Positions 46,840 through 58,706 of a DNA stretch of 64,000 nt are shown one piece after another; the first letter of the stretch is position 1; each line of letters opens with the position of its first letter. This DNA comes from Ancistrus triradiatus (taxonomy: Eukaryota > Chordata > Actinopteri > Siluriformes > Loricariidae): the NCBI GenBank assembly GCA_025084515.1, contig JAJAGP010002224.1:1-64000 (forward strand), given 5' to 3'. A model generated the notes under the pieces. It did no database searches, was not told the DNA's origin, and was given only the letters and a program-made list of their open reading frames with translations. A program made the position numbers and the translations under genes.

Positions 46840-47800
46840 CCCAATATCCCTTGCCTGATCAGAAGAAAAGGTAGTTAAATGACAATGTAAGGTGATGTTT
46901 GACATAGGTTTAATCAAGGTACCCCACAATGACCAGTACAGCAGAGTGGCCCAAATTTCAAAAGTCAGGGGCAAAGAATGCTTCTGTATTGACTTAATGT
47001 GATCTCTATATATGATGCATCTCAAATGCCCTGTACTGACAACCTACTTGATCGATTGCTTGATTTTACAAAAAGATACTGTCAGGGTTCTGGCAAAACA
47101 TCACTTTTCACACCATTTGGGCCACACCAGTTTGACTCATCTCTGTTCTGTTAGGAAAGAACCTCAGCTAGATTTAATTGATTGTTGGATCATATCCTCT
47201 GATAAGACTGCGTATGCTGCAAACAACATCTGCAAACAGGCCTAAATTCACTGAGGTGAGACCCAGAGCAATTTGCGATTGGGTGACTGGAAATACGTTA
47301 TCTGTGCTTTCACTTGGCATTGTCATTTTCAGGTATGTCCCCAAACTGAAAAGATGATGGCAACTGCAACAGACCCAAGACCACAAAAGGATGAGACAGT
47401 TCCTGGAGTTGGGTCGCTATTTCAGAAGGCTTGTACCTAATTGATTGTCAGCAGCCCACTAACTGAACACTATAAATGGGGCATTGGATCCCGTCCAGTG
47501 GATGAAGCACTACTACGCCTTCACTAAGGTAAATTGAGGTCTTTGTGGAGACTGTTCTGTCCCAGGTGGTGGAGGGAGAGAAGCTGTCAGTGTGTAAGAC
47601 CATACAGCATCATCTGAGAAGGAGGAGGCTCTGGCAATTAAGTTTGCGTCCCTCACCCTCCGGTATTACCTTCTAGGGAACTCATTCATCCTCTGTGAGA
47701 GTCATGAGCATGGGGAATGAGAATCTGAGGAAGTGGCTGCACCTGTGCATGATTAATGTGTCCATTTAACATCCTGTTTCTGTTCATTGAGGGAGAGAGA
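46840..47800 (+). pseudogene. Ty3/gypsy pol relic: reverse transcriptase and RNase H
   Basis: Pieces in shifting plus frames appear in the correct order. GLIKVPHNDQYSR and ECFCIDL correspond to the RT N-terminal blocks (GxIxxSxSxW...FCIDYR). MPCTDNLLDRL and LFTPFGPHQFDS correspond to the YPMPxxDDLLDxL and F(T/V)xPFGxxxF blocks. RQFLELGRYFRRLVPN and ALDPVQWMKHYYAFTKV are the connection domain. EALAIKFASLTLRYYLLGNS is the RNase H start. The catalytic YxDD block is lost (region around 47,180). Stops and frame changes show a long-dead element. No LTRs could be assigned. It is the only gypsy pol recognised in the window. Confidence 0.72.
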
Positions 47801-48097
47801 AAGAATACAGCTTATGTGAACAGGAGAGGGATGCTAATGTGCCAGCCCATCTGGGCTCTTTTTGTTGATTATTATTATAAAGATAATAAAAACATCCACT
47901 TAACCTGACCTGTCAAAAAGTCAAGAAGCAGCATTACATTCTAATGCCCATTTCTGATTCAGCGTGCTAATGTCCATCTAATACAGACACTTAAATCTTT
48001 GCTGACATATGTACACTACTGCTTGAGTAACTTTATATTCTGGACAAGTTAAACGCTGAAAATAAATGCATTGACCTAATTTACCTTTATCTAATTA
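47801..48097. other. No gene recognised
   Basis: Unique AT-rich sequence between the pol relic and the next Tc1 element. Confidence 0.5.
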
Positions 48098-50148
48098 CAG
48101 TGGTGCTTGAAAGTTCATGAATCCTTTAGAATTTTCTATATTTCTGCATAAATATGACATAAAACATCATCAGATTTTCACACAAATCCTAAAAGCATAT
48201 AACCCAGTTAAACAAATGAGACAAAAATATTATACTTGGTCATTTATTTATTGAGGAAAATGATCCAATATTACATATTAGTAATAAACTAAACGTTTCC
48301 TGCAACTATTGATCAGTCCTGCACACCGGCTTGGAGGAATTTTATCCCATTCCTCCGTACAGAACAGCTTCAGCTCTGGGATGTTGGTGGGTTTCCTCAC
48401 ATTAACTGCTCACTTCAGGTCCTTCCACAACATTTCGATTGGATTAAGGTCAGGACTTTGACTTGGCCATTCCAAAACATTAACTTTATTCTTCTTTAAC
48501 CATTCTTTGGTAGAACGACTTGTGTGCTTAGGGTCGTTGTCTTGCTGCATGACCCACCTTCTCTTGAGATTCATGGACAGATGTCCTGACATTTTCCTTT
48601 AGGATTCTCTGATATAATTCAGAATTCATTGTTCCATCAATGATGGCAAGCTGTCCTGGTCCAGATGCAGCAAAACAGGGCCAAACCATGATACTACCAC
48701 CACCATGTTTCACAGGTGGAATAAGGTTCTTATGTTTTCCTTTCTCCAAACATAACGTTTTTCTTTTAAAACAAAAAGTTCTATTTTGGTTTCATCCGTC
48801 CACAAAACTGTTACGGTTTGCCATAGAAAACGGTGACGAACCATATAAACAGAAATAACAAATAGGTTGGGACCCAAGTGCAGTTAGCTCCAGTTGGTGA
48901 TTACAACTAAAATAAAACTAAATAAATAAAAACAAACTAAACCGAAGTTATAAATAATTAATAAAAGGCTTCCGCGAGCGTGTGCCGCTCAAACCGCGGT
49001 TGAACGCGGCCGCGGGAGCGTGGCACGGTCGTGGGAAAATGAGGAGGACGTAGATATTAAACACAGCGTCCTCTTCAAGCGCGATCCGGTGAGAAAAATA
49101 CTCCCGATCGTGGCGAGAAGGGGGGTGACGGTGTGAAAAAATGAGACAGCGGGGCAAGGCTCAGAGTAGCCTGAGGAGCTCGCTAAAAGTAAAAGAAAAA
49201 TAAACAAAATACTGACCCTACCCTATCTAGGGCCCTGGCTTACTGAGCTACCTCCTGGTAGCCCCCGTCTGAGGGTCTTGATTCCCACAGAACGTACCTG
49301 TGTCCCTGATAAAAGAAATATAACAAAAAAAAAAAATAAGAAGCTGTCTAAACAGCCATTAGCGGCCAAAGAGTGATCCCTGACAAAAACATTCTTCCAA
49401 TAGCCTTCTGGCTTGTCCATGTGATCTTTAGCAAACTGCAGACGAGCATCAATGTTCTTTTTGGAGAGCAGTGGCTTTCTCCTTGCAACCCTGCCATGCA
49501 CACCATTGCTGTTCAGTGTTCTTCTGATGGTGGACTCATAAACATTAACATTAGCCAATATGAGAGAAGCCTTCAGTTGCTTAGATGTTACCCTGGGGTC
49601 CTTTGTGACCTCGCCAACTATTACACACCTTGCTCTTAGAGTGATCTTTGTTGGTCGGCCACTCCTGGGGAGGGTAACAATGGTTTTGAATTTCCTTCAT
49701 TTGTACACAATCTGTTTGACTGTGGATTGATGCGGTCCAAACTCTGTAGAGATGGTTTTGTAACCGTTTCCAGCCTGATGAGCATCAACAGCTTTTTTTC
49801 TGAGGGCTCTACAAATCACTTTGATAGATCTTTGTTCTTTAAATAAAACAGAGTGCCCACTCACACCTGAGTGTCATCCCACTGATTGAAAACACCTGAC
49901 TCTAATTCCACCTTCAAATTAACTGCTAATCCTAGAGGTTCACATACTTTTACCACTCACTAATATGTAATATTGGATCATTTTCCTCAATAAATAAATT
50001 ACCTAGTATAATATTTTTGTCTCATTTGTTTAACTGGGTCACTTTATCTGCTTTCAGGACTTGTGTGAAAATCTGATGATGTTTTAGATCATATTTATGC
50101 AAAAAAATAGAAAATTGTAAAGAGTTCAGAAACTTTCAAGCAGCACTG
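48098..50148 (-). mobile_element. Tc1-like element, family B copy 2, carrying a solo LTR
   Basis: Ends CAGTGGTGCTTGAAAGTTCA and (inverse) CAGTGCTGCTTGAAAGTTTC, with TA on both sides. The minus strand holds a nearly complete but broken transposase: VTKDPRVTSKQLKASL and RRTLNSNGVHGRVARRKPLL (DNA-binding part, 49,440-49,620), ARLQFAKDHMDKPEGYWKNV, then the solo LTR, then KHGGGSIMVWPCFAASGPG, VMQQDNDPKHTSRSTKEWL (second aspartate) and SPDLNPIEMLWKDLK (glutamate). The LTR insertion cuts the gene just before the first aspartate region. The LTR makes the element about 580 bp longer than the usual 1.47 kb. Confidence 0.9.
48809..49385 (-). repeat. Solo LTR with 5-bp target duplication
   Basis: 577 bp from TGTTACGGTTTGCC to GATCCCTGACA. 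AAAAC lies immediately on both sides (48,804-48,808 and 49,386-49,390), and removing the LTR plus one AAAAC restores the Tc1 sequence. Read on the minus strand it starts TGTCAGGGATC and ends GCAAACCGTAACA, the LTR type also seen at 6.8, 9.2, 51.0, 53.0 and 63.5 kb. No internal sequence remains, so it arose by recombination between two LTRs. Confidence 0.93.
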
Positions 50149-50150
50149 TA

Positions 50151-50258
50151 CATATACCAACGTTACATTAACACAATCCCAACAACTCCTTCTTGGTGCA
50201 TTATTTTTAAATTACTTAATTTTTTGTTTTTTATTTGTTTTGTCAATGAGTGTAAGAC
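50151..50258 (+). mobile_element. Tail of a Tc1-like relic, second family
   Basis: CCAACAACTCCTTCTTGGTG and TTGTCAATGAGTGTA match the tail of the relic at 24,475-24,805. The family B element to the left sits at its inner TA. Confidence 0.5.
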
Positions 50259-51018
50259 TAAATTGCACAAAATGAGACAGGACTATTTAGTTGGGAAAAC
50301 ACAATTCTGGACAGCAATTGTGCTAAAATTGGGTTTTATACAGATATTATATCTCACGCACAATTAGAGACCAAAGGGGATTTGAAATGACCTTGGTGCC
50401 ACTATTAATTTTTGGATATAAATAAGAACTGTAAAAAAAACTTTACAGTGTGCTACTTGGATTACATACATGGCAAAAATAAGCTGCGAAGGATCAACTC
50501 TGAAAACGATCAGAATAACGGATTTAATAAGATGTTTAAAACAGCATCACCCCACTGAATATGCAGAATTTGACAAAGAAAAGTCAAGAGGCTAAAGCTA
50601 ACGCTAATGAGAGCGCAGAGTCAGGCACAAGCCAGCAGCTACTGCTATATTTTTAAACCGAGCATTCGATGAATCTCTAATAAATAAATACACATACACA
50701 TACATATATGTAAATAAAAGTACATAAAGTACTCCTGACAGTAGAGTAAGCTACACACCTATAAAAAAGCCCATTATAAAGCCCCAAAAATCCCCCCCAG
50801 GACAAAAATACTGTGATTATTAGGATTCACAATTGGGTTGCTAGTGGCCAGTGTTAACCCTACATGGCAGCATGTGCTCCCCCAGAATACTGGGGATTCC
50901 ACTAAGCTGACACTAAAATCAAGTGTCGGCTTAGTTATCGCGTGGGATCCCCACATACCAGCGCAATCACATTTGCACGGCTGATTGGCGGCATGATTGC
51001 GTTGTGAGTGCTCGCACC
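50259..51018. other. No gene recognised, one imperfect hairpin
   Basis: ACTAAGCTGACACT and AGTGTCGGCTTAGT at about 50,899-50,934 pair with one mismatch around a 7-base loop, within a wider GC-rich zone that shows weak symmetry (50,850-50,970). Confidence 0.5.
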
Positions 51019-51831
51019 TGTCAGTGATACTATTTACGAGCACACTTTGCCACTGACAGGCACCACATCCTCACACACTTTACGCATGCTTAGTGCACGA
51101 GGCCTCACCCATCTCACCTTTCGCTCACTGTTGTGCGAGTAGGGAAAATGGTACGGTTCATCTTCCACAGAAGGTGGGTCGAGTAGAGTTGCAAGGCTCG
51201 AGGAAATGTGTTTAGGGCTTAGTTGCTAAGTAAAGGGAAAGCTCTTCACCTGCTCGAACCTTCTCTCCCCTCTTTTCCACTTTCCGGTCGCTCGGTGTGA
51301 GTGATCTCTCTGGTGTGCCGCTGCCTGTGCTGCTGTTGCACTGCGCATGCGGACCTCTAGCGCACCTCTGCATTTCTCGGCATATCTCTGAAGCACTGTC
51401 TGCCCTCCACACTTCTTTTTTGTGATCACTGTTCTCACTCCATTGCTGCTGTCGCACTGCGCACGTGCCCCCCCCATTGGCGCGCGCCCTTAACTTTCTC
51501 TGGTTCCCGTCGAAGCTTTTTAGACCTTATTTTGAGCCCTCATTAGGTGGTTCCTTTGTCTGCCGTTAGGCTCAACTGCTCTTTCCCCTCGGGGTCCTAG
51601 TGTCAGGCTGTGTGGTGTGATTACTCTTGCCTGCGACACTATAGATCGGGGATTTGAGTCCCGGGTCCTGCACAAACTGTGGGCCTGTTAATTCATCTCT
51701 TTTTTTTGGTTCACTAATTCCATCTGGAGCTAACCGTACTTGAGTCCTACAATAAAATAAAATAAAATAAAATATAAAATATATTTTATTTTCACGGTTC
51801 GCCGTTTGTTTAAATATGGCAAACTGTAACA
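51019..51831 (+). repeat. 5' LTR of a gypsy-type element
   Basis: Starts TGTCAGTGATAC (compare TGTCAGGGATCAC in the solo LTR) and ends ATATGGCAAACTGTAACA. A direct repeat of its first part (CATCCTCACACACTTTACGC through GGCTTAGTTGCTA) lies at 52,939-53,105. An (AAAAT)n tract at 51,750-51,785 sits before the terminal GGTTCGCC word. Confidence 0.8.
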
Positions 51832-52300
51832 GAAGGATGCAGCCAGTAAGAGGACCAAGTGTTAGCTCCTGGACCCTCCAGTTCGGAGGTCCCCAGGCAC
51901 CGTGGCCGACGGGCTTCTTTACCTGGGTCCCGGCTGGCTGTGAGGGGACCGTTTTATGACTACAACCGAGTCATGGATCCGGTGGTCTATCCCCGGCCTC
52001 CAGAATCATCCCGCCCCCGCTGCCGTAAGCGTCAATCTTCATCCAGATATGTGCTAGGGTTGTTAGTCCCTCCAAATCCTGGGGGCCCAATGTTTAATCC
52101 CCCCATTTGACCCAACCCTCCTGTTATAAAGGGTCATCACAAACATCAGCCTGTTACCCGCTCCCTGTGGGGCATTCTTTTGCCCACGGGTGAGATTAAA
52201 ATCTATCCTCGGGCCCGGCCTGATGAACCGCTTGACTTGTACAACCGCATCGAGGAGATCCCTGTGCCAGAGTGGGAGGTCCCGGGGAGTGTAATTCTCG
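51832..52300 (+). pseudogene. Remnant of the gag or leader region
   Basis: After the LTR a plus frame runs from 51,859 for 83 codons (MLAPGPSSSEVPRHRGRRAS and a PPNPGGPMFN segment). It is basic and proline-rich but contains no capsid motif that I recognise. Its position between LTR and array is that of gag. Confidence 0.4.
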
Positions 52301-52890
52301 AGCATTCAGTGTCTCGTACCTGAGCAGTTAGCACCCTGCAGCTCCATATCTGAGTGCGCTGCTCCCCTTAGCCCCATGCCTGAGCACACCGCGCCCCCAA
52401 GCTCCGTACCTGAGCATTTGAGCCTCGTACCTGAGCACTGGGCGCCGCCTAGCTCTGCACCTGGGCAGTTATCACCCCTGGTGATAATTGCCCAGGTGTT
52501 ATAGCAGTTATAGCCTCACACCTGAGCGGATATCACCCCATGGCTCCATATTTGAGCACGCCGCACCCCTGAGCTCCGTACTTGAGCAAGCCGTGCTCCT
52601 AGGCTACGTACTTTAGCACGCCGCACTAGTAAGCTTTGTACAAGAGAAGTTAGCGGCCCGCAGCTCCGTATCTGAGCGCGTCGCACCCTAAAGCCCTGGG
52701 CCTGAGCACGGCGTGCCCCCAAGCTCCGTACCTGAGCATGTGAGCCTCATGCCTGGGCATTGGGCGCCACCTAGCTCTGCACCTGGGCAGTTAGCACCCC
52801 GTAGCCTTGTACCTGAACAGATATCACCTCGTGGCTTCATATTGAGCACGCCGCGCCCCTAAGCTCCGTACTTGAGCATGGCTTTTGTTG
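52300..52890 (+). repeat. Coding tandem array of the same element (10-residue units)
   Basis: 30-bp units with AGCTCCGTACCTGAGC and GCAGTTAGCACCC, the plus-strand equivalent of the array at 7.6-8.8 kb. It reads VPEQLAPCSS, VPEHTAPPSS and similar at first, then loses frame through indels. A local inverted duplication GGTGATAATTGCCCAGGTG near 52,480 mirrors the unit before it. Confidence 0.78.
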
Positions 52891-52936
52891 CCTCGCCCTC
52901 CTTGCTGACTCCCCGTTCGCAACACACTCAACCCTG

Positions 52937-53148
52937 TGCATCCTCACACACTTTACGCACGCTTAGGGCACGAGGCCTCACCCGTCTCACTTTTCGCTCG
53001 CTATCGTGCCGGTAGGGAAAATGGTACGGCACATCTTGCACAGAAGGTGGGTCGAGTAGAGCTGCAAGGCTCAGGGTAATGTGTTTAGGGCTTAGTTGCT
53101 AGGTAAAGGGAAAGCTTCGAACCACATTAAATATGGCGAACCATAACA
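52937..53148 (+). repeat. 3' LTR with a large internal deletion
   Basis: Repeats the first 170 bp of the 5' LTR, then jumps from AAGGGAAAGCTTCGAACC directly to the terminal ATATGGCGAACCATAACA. About 570 bp of the LTR interior is missing. No matching target duplication was found at the two outer ends. Confidence 0.75.
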
Positions 53149-53299
53149 GTGATATAACGTGAAACCAGTAGAATCCTTAAAAATACCATGATAAAAATAC
53201 CGACATTTTTGGCCATACTGCCCAGCCCTAATGCTATGTAAACAGCTCATAAATATTCAACAAACATACTCATCTTTATTAATAGCTAAATTTCCTAAG

Positions 53300-56200
53300 A
53301 ATTACTGTCTGACAGCTGCACATGATTACACTGCTGTTGCTCAAGGCAAATGTGTTTTATGGATTTAGGGTCAATCAGCTTGCTGAGTCACCCAGTAAGT
53401 CAATAAGTGATCGACCCATACTTCAGCATGCTCCTTATTTACTGTGCACAAGTCTTGAAATTGGAACATGTTTAAATAAGAACAAGGCATTTGGTATCAA
53501 TATAGATAACCTTGATGTTTTCCCGCAAAGTGATTCGATTTCAGATCACTATCTTTTAGTATTTGAGCTATCTCTAATAAATAAAATCCTTCTGCCTCGT
53601 TATCACACCAAGCGCACTATCACATCTGCTACTCCAGCTGCGTTTATTAAAAAACCTACCAGACTTAAAAATTTAATACACCTACGGAGATAAATCATCT
53701 TGAGTGTGTAAATGAGCAATTAGAATGTGTGCTTCGCTCAACCCTGGACACGACTGCCCTGCTAGGGTCAAAACATATTAGGGAAAAAAAGGCTAGCACC
53801 ATGGTATAATGACCACACCCGTACCTTTAAAGCAAAGATAGAACACGGCATTTAGAGCGCAAGTGGAGAACATAGTAAATTGGGTGGGTGTTTAAGATTG
53901 CTTGGAGGGACAGCATGGCAGAGTATAAGCATGCCCTCACTAAAGCTAAAGCTGCATACTTTCTCTTCAATCATAGAGAAAAATAAGAATAATCCAAGAT
54001 TCTCTCTTAATACAGTCTCCAAATTAACAAAAAAACCCACAGAAAAGTGACTCTCCCATTCTGTGTAATTTTAACAGTAATGACTTTCTTTAATGATAAG
54101 ATAGAAAAAATTAGGCATAAAAAACTCAATGCTCATCACCATCACCAAAAACTGTTCAGCAACCTTCCAGATGCAGCACTAGTGAAGACATCTGTTCAAT
54201 TACCCGTAAATCAAGATTAGAATCTTTTACCCCAATTACTAATACTGAAACTATCCGCACTGATCAGCTCGTCTAAGTCATCAACATGTGTTTATTAGAT
54301 CCAATTCCTACACATATACTCAAACAAGTATTACCTAGTGTTATAGAGGCTAGTGTTAGTTATTTTAAATTCATCCCTTACCTTAGGTTATGTGCCCAAA
54401 TCCCCTTTAAGTCTGCCGTTATCAAACCCACTGATTAAAAAGCCAATCTTGACCCTTGTGTGATATCTCTAATTATAGACCAATTTCAAAATCTACCATT
54501 TCTGTCCAAAAATCTTAGAAAAAAGCCCGTCTATCAGCAGCTCTGTAGTTACCTCCAAAGGAATGAAATTTATGAAACATTTCAGTCTGGCTTCAGGCCC
54601 CATCATAGTACTGAAACAGCATTACTTAGGGTACTAATGACTTGTTAATGTCCTCAGATAAGGGACGTGTGTGTTTCTTTTCTTGTTCTGTTAGATTTAA
54701 GTGCAGCATTTGACACTATATATCATGATGTTTTACTAAACAGACTAGAAAATACTGTAGGTATTAAGGGATCAGCACTTTCTTGGTTTAAATCCTTACT
54801 TAACTGACCGGTACCAGTTTGTTCATATAAATAATCTAAGATCTAAGCTCTCAAAAAGTGAAGTATGGCGTGCCTCAGGGGTCAGTGCTTGGCCCGCTTT
54901 TTATTCTCTCTGTACATGCTGCCACTAGGCTCAGTTATTCGTAAACATGGCATTAATTTCCACTGCTATGCAGATGATACACAGCTGTACATATCAGCCA
55001 AAACTAATGACAGCCTTACAATCAACAAATCGAGGACTGTGTAAAGGAAATAAAGATTGGATGTTATTTATTTTCTCTTACTTAACTCAGATAAAACTGA
55101 GGTTCTATTAAGTGGGACCAAGGCTGTGAGAGACAGGTTGACTACATCTATCCTAAATCTAGATGGCTTGTCCAGAAGTATTGCCCAGTCCGTCCGTCTA
55201 AAAAAACTTAGGGGTCACATTTGATTCAGATCTCTCCTTTGATGCGCACATTAGCAGCATCACTCGAATTGCTTTCTTTCAATTACGTAATATCGCTAAA
55301 ACTTAGAAATATCCTCTCTTTTAATGATGCAGAAAAAAACTTGTTCATGCGTTTATAACCTCAAGGTTTTCTCAGGATTACTGTAACGCCTTACTTACTG
55401 GATGCTCTAGTAAATCTATAAATAAAACTTCAGTTAGTTCAAAACGCAGCTGCCCGAGTGCTAACTCGAACTAGAAAATTTGATCATATCACTCCTGTTC
55501 TATCATCACTACAACTGGTTACCAGTCAAATTCCGCATTGATTACAAAAATACTTCTTATAACTTATAAAGCTCTTACATGGCCTGGGCCCCACATTATC
55601 TGAGTGAACTCTTAGAGTTTTACAATTCCAACTCGTCTACTTCGTTCGCAGGTTGCAGGACTTCTTTTAGTTACTAGAATTAAAAAAGTCACAGCAGGGG
55701 GAAAGGCTTTCTCATACATGGCCCCCCCAAACTATGGAATAAACTTCCCCCACTTTCGTTCGAGATTCAGACACTCTCCAAAGTTTTAAAGTCTAGGCTA
55801 AAGACATACTTATTTACGCAGGCTTTTGACTCGTGGAGTTGCCAAGTCTCATGTGATCCCTCTTGGCTTGTGTTTCCTACCAGTTCTCCTCTTCTAGCTT
55901 TCTAGCTATGCTGCTATAGCTATGCTGCCGGGGTCTCATGCTACACTTGGCATCAGTGATTGACATGGCATCAGTGATTGTTAATAAACACTGTGCTCTT
56001 AATCAATAACTAATTACATTTTCTGTTTCTCTCCGAGCTGTGTTCCGGCAGTTCCGGCCCCACACATGATGTTCATCTGATGGAGCTCCACTCAAGCTGG
56101 CTTCCGTCATCAGCTCCAGCCCCATCATACCCGGGCCACTTAATGTCGATGTGCATAATTCACATTTTATTCGACCATGGACTCCATGACTTTAGTTTCG

Positions 56201-56528
56201 CTCTTAGATTTATCCATCATACCGGGCCACTTAATGTCGATGTGAATACTTCACATTCTATTCGAACTTTGACTCCATGACTTTAGTTCGCTCTTAGATT
56301 TATCATCTATGCCGCCCAAGGAGGTTGGGTCCCTTTTTGAGTCTTGGTCCTCCCAAGGTTTCTTCCTAGAACTAGGGAGTTTTTCCTTGCCACTGTCGCC
56401 CTAGGCTTGCTCAATTTGGGATTGGACGTAGTTATTAGGAGATAATCTAAACTTGTAAAGTTGCTTTGAGACAATGCTCCATTGTAAAAAGCGCTATATA
56501 AATAAATCTGACTTGACTTGACTTGACA
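53300..56528 (+). mobile_element. 5'-truncated L2/CR1-type LINE with broken ORF2
   Basis: The plus strand begins inside the endonuclease domain (DNLDVFPQSDSISDHYLLVFEL; SDHYLL holds the catalytic histidine). It continues with RT blocks: NLPFLSK, FQSGFRPHHSTETALLRV (54,580-54,640), LDLSAAFDTI (54,700), YGVPQGSVLGP (54,880), HCYADDTQLYI (54,965) and LNSDKTEVLL (55,085), then C-terminal relics VQNAAARVLTRTRKFDHIT and WPGPTL. Frameshifts and stops are frequent. The 3' untranslated region ends AAAAAGCGCTATATAAATAA with a short (CTTGA)n tail. Confidence 0.88.
56131..56310 (+). repeat. 91-bp tandem duplication in the LINE 3' untranslated region
   Basis: CCGGGCCACTTAATGTCGAT starts both units (56,131 and 56,222), each followed by CTCCATGACTTTAGTT and CGCTCTTAGATTTATC. 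Confidence 0.88.
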
Positions 56529-57029
56529 TTTTATTATCTGACTTACACTGAAGAGTTTAGACTTGACTTAAGAAGCTTACTAAACTTGGACTTATTTTCT
56601 ATATAATTGCCTGATGTGGAGTTTAGCTGATGAGTCAAACCCCGTTGTGACCATCTGGTCCGCAGTGATGTTTATTTAAGTCATATGTGTAAAATTCATG
56701 TACAAATTATTGTCCAAATTTACGGTTTTCCAGCACAACATTATATAGAACATCACACTCGATATACCCCCTTGTCTTCTTTACATCCTGCATCCTGTTG
56801 CCATACTTCTGTTCTACCACAGCAGCCCTTCTGTTGGTTCGTACCACACAAGATAGCTTTTGCAGCCATTGCACGTAGATGAGCTTTGTGGTTTATGTCT
56901 CCTCAGTTCCCATGGCCACTCACTACTGCCGACTGTGAGCATCACATTCAGACATGACTGTCTTGGTTGAGGGAGGTAGGGCTGGCTGAAGATCATCCCG
57001 CAAGGCTACAACAGCAACCCCTACTCGTC
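56529..57029. other. No gene recognised
   Basis: Unique sequence downstream of the LINE; short open frames without recognisable domains. Confidence 0.5.
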
Positions 57030-57155
57030 CCTGTGGACTGGTGTCCTGTCCAGTGCATGCTTATGTCTGTGCCCTATATTCTCTTTGGACAGGCACCTGA
57101 GGCTCCATGAACGTGACCAAATAAAAAAGACAAATAAATAAATAAACAAAGCCAT
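57030..57155 (+). mobile_element. SINE 3' body, decayed
   Basis: GACTGGTGTCCTGTCCAGTG and GCACCTGAGGCTCCATGAAC follow the same order as the SINE at 44,971-45,110 and 57,670-57,915, ending in an (AAAT)n tail. Confidence 0.5.
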
Positions 57156-57669
57156 GCTTTTAAAATAAATAAAGCCTTTACCTTTGTTGGTTAATTTACC
57201 AGACCAGATGTTTACTGATACAAAATGTCTTGTACAGAGGCTGCCAGTCCATCAAATTCAGACCAAACCCATGTTTCTCAACTTTAAATAGTCTGGGTTA
57301 ACGAGGATCACTGGACCATACATCAGGATGGCTACTGGTTTGAAATAAAACACTAAACTGCAAAGCTGTTTGCATAAAACAGCTCTAACTGAAAACTAAT
57401 TAAAATAAGATCTTGGCTAAATCAACATGGGCATGGTAGTGGTAATTTCTGGCTGACTACTATGCCAATATTACAATAATAAATATTGGAAAACATAGAA
57501 GATCCACTTTTATAGACCACATGCCCAATAACATTTTATTGGTGTAATAATCTATAATACACTCTGACATATATCAGCTTTACAGAGGCTAGAGCGTAGA
57601 AAGGATGAGCAAGAGAGACCAAAGGGATTGCCTTAGGATAGACATTCTAATAAGATTCATCATTCATTC
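57156..57669. other. No gene recognised
   Basis: AT-rich unique sequence. Confidence 0.5.
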
Positions 57670-57915
57670 ATTCACTTTTATACCCACCTAATCCAGTTCA
57701 GGGTCACAAGCTAGGTCCTAACTGGTGGCACAGGGTGCTAGGCAAGAACCAAACCTTGTCAGGGTACCAATCCATCACAGGGCACATGCACACACACATC
57801 CACCAGAATACTTTGGACACACATGGAGAAGAACATGCAAATTTCACACAGGTGGAATCGGATAAAGAAATTGAACCAGTGATCTCTGAAGTTGTGATGC
57901 GGCAGCACTGCTCTG
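57670..57915 (-). mobile_element. SINE in minus orientation
   Basis: Starts with ATTCATTCATTCACTTTTAT (the reversed tail), then GTACCAATCCATCACAGGGC and AGAACATGCAAATTTCACAC, and ends near GATGCGGCAGCACTGC, the reversed tRNA-like head region. Same SINE type as at 33,010 and 44,971. Confidence 0.65.
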
Positions 57916-58479
57916 GCTGATCCAGCACAACACACACTAACACAGCACCACCATGTCTGTGTCACTGCAGTGCTGAGAATCATCCACCACCCAAACAGAA
58001 CCTGTTCTGTGGGGGTCCTATGGGGGTCCTGACCATTAGAGAACAGAGTAAAGGGGAAAGTAAATATGTAAAGAAACAAATGGACTACAGTCTGTGACTG
58101 CAGAAGTACAAAGTGCTTCTATATGGTAAGTGGAACTAATTAAATGGACAGTGAGTGTAGAAACAAGGAGGTGTGCCTAACAAAGTGATTGGTGAGTGTA
58201 TATTTGTCTTAGTAGCCATATGTAGCAAGAGGCAAATATTGCATATGCAGGAATCATGGTCATTATTATCTTGAATTAGCTTGAATCAATTTAGAAGATT
58301 AGATAAGAGATTTCCTCCATTTCCACTTATCCTAATGATCATCCAGCTATAGGTCACTGCACAATTAAGAGGATTAAGCCGGGTTTACACAGAGCTCCTG
58401 TAAACACATTTCACAGTAGGTTTTTAACTCTCCTTCAGTCAAGTAGGACAGTATTAAACAGGCAACAGCATAGACAAAA

Positions 58480-58565
58480 GTAATAATAATAACAATAATA
58501 ATAATAAGTTAAATTTATATGGTGCCTTCCACAGAACCCAAGGCCACTTAACAACAAATACAACA
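58480..58565 (-). mobile_element. LINE 3' tail, minus orientation
   Basis: (AATAAT)n followed by TAAATTTATATGGTGCCTTC and CCAAGGCCACTTAACAAC. On the minus strand this is a ...GGCACCATATAAATTTA..(TTATTA)n ending typical of L2/CR1-type LINE 3' ends. Confidence 0.6.
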
Positions 58566-58706
58566 TAAGTCTTTCACAATAGACACTCAACAAAGAAACG
58601 CACAGTTCAAAACAAGCAGACACATCAAACAAAGTGCACATTTTCCATGTGTAAAAAGCTTTAGGTCCTCTGACATAATCTAAAAACGTGTAACTAGAGA
58701 GTCTGC

